From positions 1 through 36,006 of the forward strand of contig JAUNMP010000026.1 of assembly GCA_030537465.1 (NCBI GenBank): a stretch of DNA of 36,006 nt. Reading direction: 5' to 3'. Of the stretch, positions 31,399 to 36,006 are shown piece after piece; positions within the stretch are counted from its first letter, which is position 1; every line of letters begins with the position of its first letter. The notes below the pieces were generated by a model. It was not told the DNA's origin and made no database searches. It worked only from the letters and a program-made list of their open reading frames with translations. The translations under genes and the position numbers were made by a program. The stretch comes from a bacterium (GTDB lineage: Bacteria > Verrucomicrobiota > Kiritimatiellia > RFP12 > UBA1067).

Positions 31399-32505
31399 TC
31401 AGCGGTCAACGCGCGCGCTGCCGCCGCCGACCATCTTCTCGACGTCGGCCTTCGTCGCCATCGACGTGTCGCCGGGGGTCGTCATCGCGAGGGCGCCGTG
31501 CGCCGCACCGTAGTTGACGGCCTTCTCGGCGTCGTCGAATGTCATGAAACCGTAGACGAGGCCCGAGGCGAACGAGTCGCCGCCGCCGACGCGGTCGTAG
31601 ATCTCGAGGCCCGGACGCTGGATCGACTGGTGGAGCTCGCCCTTGTACCAGCAGATCGCGGCCCAGTCGTTGATCGTCGCGGACTTCACGCTGCGGAGCG
31701 TCGTCGCCACCGCCTTGAAGTTCGGATAGATCGAGACGGCCTTGTCGATCATCTTGCGGAAGCCTTCGATCGGCAGCTTCGTCATGTTGGCGTCCACGCC
31801 CTCGACCTCGATGCCGAGCGCCGCGGTGAAGTCCTCCTCGTTGCCGATCATCACGTCGACGTACTTCGCGATCTCGCGGTTGACCTCCTGGGCCTTGGCC
31901 TGTCCGCCGATCGACTTCCAGAGCGACGCGCGGTAGTTGAGGTCATACGACGTCACCGTGCCGTACTTCTTCGCCGCCTTGAGGGCCTCGATCGCCACCT
32001 CGGCCGTCGTCTCGGAGAGCGCCGCGAAGATGCCGCCCGTGTGGAACCAGCGCACGCCCTCCTTGCCGAAGAGCTGGTCCCAGTCGATGTCGCCCGGCTT
32101 GAGCTGCGAGACGGCGGTGAGGCCACGGTCGGCGCAGGAGCGCGCGCCACGGCAGCCGTAGCCGCGCTCGACGAAGTTGAGGCCGTTGCGGACCGTCCGC
32201 CCAATGCCATCGTACGGCACCCACTTCACGTGCGAGACGTCGACTCCGCCCTGGAGCATGAAGTCCTCGACAAGGCGCCCGACAGGATTCTCCGCGAACG
32301 CGGTGACGGCCGTCGTCTTGAGGCCGAAGCAGCGGCGCAGGCCACGCACGACGTTGTACTCGCCGCCGCCCTCCCACACCTTGAAGTCACGCGTCGTGTG
32401 GATGCGTCCGTCGCCCGGATCGAGGCGGAGCATGATTTCACCCAGGGAGGCGGCGTCCCACATGCAGGACCCTGCCGGTTTCACGTTCAGAGATTCGTAT
32501 GCCAT
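31399..32505 (-). CDS. kdgK: PfkB-family sugar kinase, probable 2-dehydro-3-deoxygluconokinase
   Basis: 368 residues from the ATG at 32505 (MAYESLNVKPAG), with AAGGA 11 nt upstream; longer in-frame starts lie upstream but add no homologous sequence. Ribokinase-fold features are SLGEIMLRLDPGDGRI at the N-terminus, the substrate-binding WEGGGEYNVVRGLRRCFGLKT, VTSYDLNYRASLW (as in KDG kinases, SFDPNLRPxLW) and VMIGNEEDF. The PfkB signature DRVGGGDSFASGLVYGF carries catalytic Asp310. The predicted reaction is ATP-dependent phosphorylation of 2-keto-3-deoxygluconate to KDPG in the cytoplasm. That follows the action of lyases on uronate polymers and fits the heparinase II/III-like gene in the window. 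Related PfkB enzymes use other sugars, so specificity is a family-level call. It is probably its own transcription unit with the promoter at 32568-32573. Confidence 0.82.
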   Translation of the reverse strand: MAYESLNVKPAGSCMWDAASLGEIMLRLDPGDGRIHTTRDFKVWEGGGEYNVVRGLRRCFGLKTTAVTAFAENPVGRLVEDFMLQGGVDVSHVKWVPYDGIGRTVRNGLNFVERGYGCRGARSCADRGLTAVSQLKPGDIDWDQLFGKEGVRWFHTGGIFAALSETTAEVAIEALKAAKKYGTVTSYDLNYRASLWKSIGGQAKAQEVNREIAKYVDVMIGNEEDFTAALGIEVEGVDANMTKLPIEGFRKMIDKAVSIYPNFKAVATTLRSVKSATINDWAAICWYKGELHQSIQRPGLEIYDRVGGGDSFASGLVYGFMTFDDAEKAVNYGAAHGALAMTTPGDTSMATKADVEKMVGGGSARVDR

Positions 32506-32567
32506 TTCGTCTTTATTCCTTCGTTCTACAGTCTTCCGCCCCCATGGGGCGCGAAATCCAAGCCCAT

Positions 32568-32573
32568 ATTCTA
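32568..32573 (-). promoter_or_regulatory. Extended -10 promoter for the kinase gene
   Basis: The minus strand reads AGTGGTAGAATATGG, with TGG before a TAGAAT -10, identical in its 9-mer to the element before the gene at 1-912. The predicted leader is about 55 nt. Confidence 0.45.
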
Positions 32574-32632
32574 CCACTCCTGACCCATGGTGGGATAGGG
32601 CAAATGCAACGGCGATTCACGGAACACGGCGT

Positions 32633-35600
32633 CTACCGCATGATGAGCATCATGCCGCTCGGCTTGCAGATGCGCACTTCACCGTTTTGGACATCGAGGA
32701 CGATCGTCCATCCGTCGGCGGCCAGCTTCGGTCCGAGCGTCGGGCACGTCGTCCCCACCACATTCCGCGCGACCACCCAGCCCAAGGTCTTCGGGCGAAG
32801 AGCCTTCGCGTCGTCCGAAACGTCGAACGTTGAACCTGCGGCGAATGCGACGCCGTCGAGGCAGACATCCGCGTCCGCGATCTCCGCGGCCGTCATCGTC
32901 AGCGCGCCCGTAAGGTGGAGGAGACCGTTCGAGACAACGGCCCCGCCCGTGAAGTCCGTGACGAACGCCTCCGCGCCCACCAGATCGACGACCGCGCCCT
33001 TCGTGCCGGCAACCGCCTCGTAGGAGCAGCCGATCGCCGACTCGACCAGGCGATGCGTCAGCAACCGTCCGTCACCCGCGTCGATGAACTTCCGGAAGTA
33101 CTGCTGGTCGAATGTCTTGCGGTTCTGCGGATCGAAGGCGAGTCCCAACGCATCCACCCAGTTCGTGCCCGCGCCGAACGCCACATTACCGATATAGGGC
33201 ATTCCCGTGTACTGCGCAGCTATATAGACAGTGAATTTGTTCGCGCCCGGCTTGAGCGTCACGTCCGTCCACAATGCGGAACACCCCTCCTGCCAGGTCT
33301 TCCCAAGCTTGTCCCAGTTCGTGTACCACTGGTACGGGCTTTCAAACGTCTGGTTGCCGATGACGACGCGCGTGTATCCGTCATGCGTCGAGGCGATCGT
33401 CCATTTCTGGTCCCTGTCGGTATTGTTCCAGAGATAGCCGTCATAGGTCACATACGGGTAGCGTCCGAAGACCGTGGGCATCTGACTCTGGGTCGTGTAG
33501 AAGAAGTCCAGCCCCAGCACCGGGACGGCGTTCGCGTTGAGCGTCTTGGAAGCGTACAAATCCCTGGGGACGCTGTTCGCAATCGGCTCCGGATGGGCAA
33601 CCTTGCCGAAATTCATCCCCGCGACGCGCGCCGGATCGACGATGGTCCCGAAGAGCGTGTTGACGCCCGCCGTCAGCTGCTGCCCCTCCGTCACGTTGAG
33701 AAGGCCGTTCACGACGCGCACATCGCCCGAAACCTGCCGCGCCGCCAGCGTCCCGCCGTTCAGATCCAGGATTCCGGAGCCGGAGATCGAGTCGACCCTT
33801 CGGTCCGCCGCCTCGTACCTGGACGTCTTCAACAGCGCCACGCCGTCGACAGCCTCCGTGAACGCATGGTAGTCGTTCATATCCACGGAATCCAGCTTTT
33901 CCGTCCACATGAGGCCATGGTGGTCGTCCCAGTTCACGAGGTCCTTTGTACGTACGTTCCCGTAGCAGAAAGGCCGTCCCCCATTGTTGGCGCTGTCATT
34001 CCCCGTGCGCCCATAGCGGTCGAAGATGCGGATCTCGACGCGCGTACACCCCGGCTCAAGGACGAAGTTCTCGGCGAAGAGCGGCGCAAAGGTGCCCTCG
34101 TTTCGGACGATATCCCCCGTCGAGGGGTAGTTGTACACGCGCTCGCCCAGTTTCAACTGGATATAGGCGTTGAGCGTGCAGACGATGCGGATCGTCTTCG
34201 CGGCGTCGGACGCGTTCAGAAGATAGCCCGAATAGGTCGTCAGGCGCGAGAAGAACTTCGCCTGCCAGGCGGTCTTGTCCGCGTCCGTCGCGACGGTGGT
34301 GTAGAAGATGTCGGGCCCCGTCAGGAGCGTGTCCGTATAGAGGGTCGCCGCCACTGCGTCCTTGAGAGGCGTTCCCGGCGCGAAGGTGCTGGTCGTCGAT
34401 GTGCTCGTGAACGGATTCGCATAGCAGTCGAACACCTTCGACTGACCGCTCTTCACCCCGGACTGTTCCGCCCGGTCTCCCTTCACCAGTTTGAGCGTAC
34501 CACCCTGCACGACAATATCGCCCCCCGTCAGTCCTGTCCGCAGCTCCAACGTACCTGCGCCGGTCTTGACGAGCGACTTGAAGGCGCCGCACGGGAAAGC
34601 GCCGTCGGCGGCGGAGATCTTGCCGTTTCCGTCGAACACGGTGTCGGGGAAGGCGAAGTCCGCCGCCGCGTCGGAATCATAGCGGAAGAGGAGATCGGAA
34701 TCCTTGAGCGACATCGTCCCCGCGCCGGCGCCCGCCGGCACGGCATCCGGCGCGCCCAGATGCACGACGTGGTTGGTGACGGCGAGACCGCCCGTAAAGT
34801 CGCTCCCCGCCCCGAAGAGGTTGAAGCGGTGCTGGTCGCGCGGTTGCGTCGTCGAGACGCGCAGTCCGCCCGCCCCAGAGATTTTTCCAGAGAACCCAAT
34901 TGAATTGGTGTAGTTTCCATTGTCCGCGAACGAGAGCGTCTTCAGGATGTGGACGGGGCCCTTCCAGATCCGCGACGTATCGTTCGTGATGGGATAGTGC
35001 TGATAGAGTCCCTGCGAAACGGAGTAGCCCGCCGTCTCCTCGAACTCAAGCGTCCACGCCGGCATCGTATCGCAGGCCTGCACCTGAAGCTGTGCGCCGT
35101 TGCGCAGTACAAACGCGCATTCCGCGCCGCCCGTGAAATTCGCGGAACGCATCAGCGCGTGCGCCCCGTCGTGCACGATCCGTCCCCCATTGCCCTCCAC
35201 GTTGGATCCCCAGAAGAAGATCGGCGGACGGTTGTCGCGCGGAAACCCCGCGCCCGTGACCGTCAGGGTGCGCCCATTGAGAGACCACCTTGCGCTCCCG
35301 TCGTCCAAGATGAACTGGTGATCCTGATTCACGGCGGTGGACGTGTCCGCCCCGAAGCACAGCGTCGCATCGGCGTCAAGATGCAGAGACTTCGGCAGGG
35401 CCGAACGAAACGAGGTATGATTTCCGATCAGTTTCAACGCACCTGACTCACCCGCGGCGGCGCCGGCGCCCGCGATGTGGATCGGGCGTGCAATCGCATG
35501 GCCGTTGCCCACATTCTGGGAATGGTCCAGAATCAGCGCGCCACCGTTCTCGACATACACGGCTCCCGTCGAGGCGTTTCCCAGCGCCGTGGTCTGATTG

Positions 35601-35887
35601 ATGATGACACGCGCCTTCGCGCCGGACTTCACGGTCAGCTTGCCAGTCCAGCTCCCCAACGCCGCCGAAAACGTCAGCGTCCCCGTTCCGGAGACCTCGA
35701 CGTCGTTCGCGCCGAGGGACGCGCCGTTATCCGTGTCGACGTAGGCCGTCGCATTCGCCGCGTTGTATGCGGATAGCGCCTCGGCCAGGGTTTTATCCCC
35801 GGCCATCTGCAGCGAAACCGTCCCCGCCCAAACGGACCAAACACTCGCCATGGCCGACGCTAGCACCAGCAATCGATTCATTGACAT
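32633..35887 (-). CDS. Large secreted beta-strand-repeat protein with two PA14-like modules
   Basis: 1084 residues from the ATG at 35887 (MSMNRLLVL); AAAGGG stands 9 nt upstream, and an ATG two codons on is an alternative. The signal peptide ends at VWAG (residue 22). Residues about 55-470 are beta-helical with autotransporter-associated strand repeats: VEVSGTGTLTFSAALGSWTG, YVENGGALILDHS, GKISGAGGLRV and SLVKTGAGTLELRTG, then VVQGGTLKL. Two related beta-sandwich modules follow at about 525-690 and 790-945; each has FFYTT, YSGYL/YDGYL, a tail resembling V.L.PG...V.I and a metal-binding-like loop, as in PA14-type domains. Between and after them are more strand repeats (SGSGILDLNGGTLAARQVSG, AVVSNGLLHLTGALTMTAAE). 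The chain ends in ICKPSGMMLIMR with no beta-barrel translocator and no PEP-CTERM. It is probably a cell-surface or released adhesin or scaffold; glycan binding is inference. Confidence 0.82.
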   Translation of the reverse strand: MSMNRLLVLASAMASVWSVWAGTVSLQMAGDKTLAEALSAYNAANATAYVDTDNGASLGANDVEVSGTGTLTFSAALGSWTGKLTVKSGAKARVIINQTTALGNASTGAVYVENGGALILDHSQNVGNGHAIARPIHIAGAGAAAGESGALKLIGNHTSFRSALPKSLHLDADATLCFGADTSTAVNQDHQFILDDGSARWSLNGRTLTVTGAGFPRDNRPPIFFWGSNVEGNGGRIVHDGAHALMRSANFTGGAECAFVLRNGAQLQVQACDTMPAWTLEFEETAGYSVSQGLYQHYPITNDTSRIWKGPVHILKTLSFADNGNYTNSIGFSGKISGAGGLRVSTTQPRDQHRFNLFGAGSDFTGGLAVTNHVVHLGAPDAVPAGAGAGTMSLKDSDLLFRYDSDAAADFAFPDTVFDGNGKISAADGAFPCGAFKSLVKTGAGTLELRTGLTGGDIVVQGGTLKLVKGDRAEQSGVKSGQSKVFDCYANPFTSTSTTSTFAPGTPLKDAVAATLYTDTLLTGPDIFYTTVATDADKTAWQAKFFSRLTTYSGYLLNASDAAKTIRIVCTLNAYIQLKLGERVYNYPSTGDIVRNEGTFAPLFAENFVLEPGCTRVEIRIFDRYGRTGNDSANNGGRPFCYGNVRTKDLVNWDDHHGLMWTEKLDSVDMNDYHAFTEAVDGVALLKTSRYEAADRRVDSISGSGILDLNGGTLAARQVSGDVRVVNGLLNVTEGQQLTAGVNTLFGTIVDPARVAGMNFGKVAHPEPIANSVPRDLYASKTLNANAVPVLGLDFFYTTQSQMPTVFGRYPYVTYDGYLWNNTDRDQKWTIASTHDGYTRVVIGNQTFESPYQWYTNWDKLGKTWQEGCSALWTDVTLKPGANKFTVYIAAQYTGMPYIGNVAFGAGTNWVDALGLAFDPQNRKTFDQQYFRKFIDAGDGRLLTHRLVESAIGCSYEAVAGTKGAVVDLVGAEAFVTDFTGGAVVSNGLLHLTGALTMTAAEIADADVCLDGVAFAAGSTFDVSDDAKALRPKTLGWVVARNVVGTTCPTLGPKLAADGWTIVLDVQNGEVRICKPSGMMLIMR

Positions 35888-36006
35888 ATGCACGTACCCT
35901 TTCTTGGAGACAAGTTTCAGTCCATAATGGGCGACCAACACCTTCACCATAGAGGTAATTGCAAAACCCCTCTGACACCGTGCCGATGACCATGCCGTCC
36001 GACATG
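35888..36006 (-). other. Upstream region of the large beta-strand-repeat gene
   Basis: These 119 bases hold the AAAGGG ribosome site and a CCAAGAAAGGGTAC stretch, but no convincing -10/-35 pair. The small open frames crossing it have no coding character. The gene or element upstream lies outside the window. Confidence 0.4.

Overview
The window looks like a high-GC chromosome segment from a carbohydrate-degrading bacterium of the PVC group. The best guess is Kiritimatiellota (Kiritimatiellia), a lineage rich in secreted beta-helix enzymes, autotransporter-strand proteins, FAD-dependent oxidoreductases and AAA/DUF4143 ATPases. This rests on gene content and style only; there is no rRNA or marker gene to confirm it.

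Nineteen protein genes are visible and eighteen lie on the minus strand. From the high-coordinate end, in the direction of minus-strand transcription, they are: a large secreted beta-strand-repeat protein (32633-35887); a PfkB sugar kinase resembling 2-keto-3-deoxygluconate kinase (31399-32505); a short region with a candidate structured small RNA and a strong terminator; hipBA (29480-31089); a GH123-N/DUF6067-like protein and a GH97 lipoprotein; an AAA/DUF4143 ATPase followed by an exported FAD oxidoreductase; a second ATPase followed by an LVIVD propeller and an alginate-export-type porin. The only plus-strand gene is a GH141-like beta-helix protein (15476-17518), divergent from a heparinase II/III-like lyase (13417-15369). 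The lyase is followed by an esterase-like/GH28-like fusion (11509-13383). Next come a third ATPase (10001-11323), a 1680-residue esterase/LamG/double-beta-helix fusion (4940-9982), two tandem paralogous secreted TIM-barrel-like proteins (2960-4795, 1096-2922) and the start of another beta-strand-repeat protein cut by the window edge (1-912).

Together this reads as a locus for digesting a complex, probably uronate-containing polysaccharide outside the cytoplasm. A lyase, esterases, polygalacturonase-like and galactosidase-like beta-helix enzymes and GH97 cut the chain. A porin of the alginate-export type may pass oligosaccharides through the outer membrane. A KDG-kinase-like enzyme would take the 3-deoxy-2-keto sugar acid released from unsaturated uronates into central metabolism. 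No SusC/SusD pair, sigma/anti-sigma pair or hybrid two-component regulator is present.

The least ordinary feature is the interleaving. Three AAA-type ATPases and one HipBA pair each stand directly upstream of a degradative gene in the same orientation. Each of the four modules has its own promoter region carrying repeated or palindromic operator-like sequence. Ten upstream regions share an extended -10 element of the form TG(G/C)TANNNT, and in several it lies only 7-9 nt before the start codon, which suggests leaderless mRNAs.
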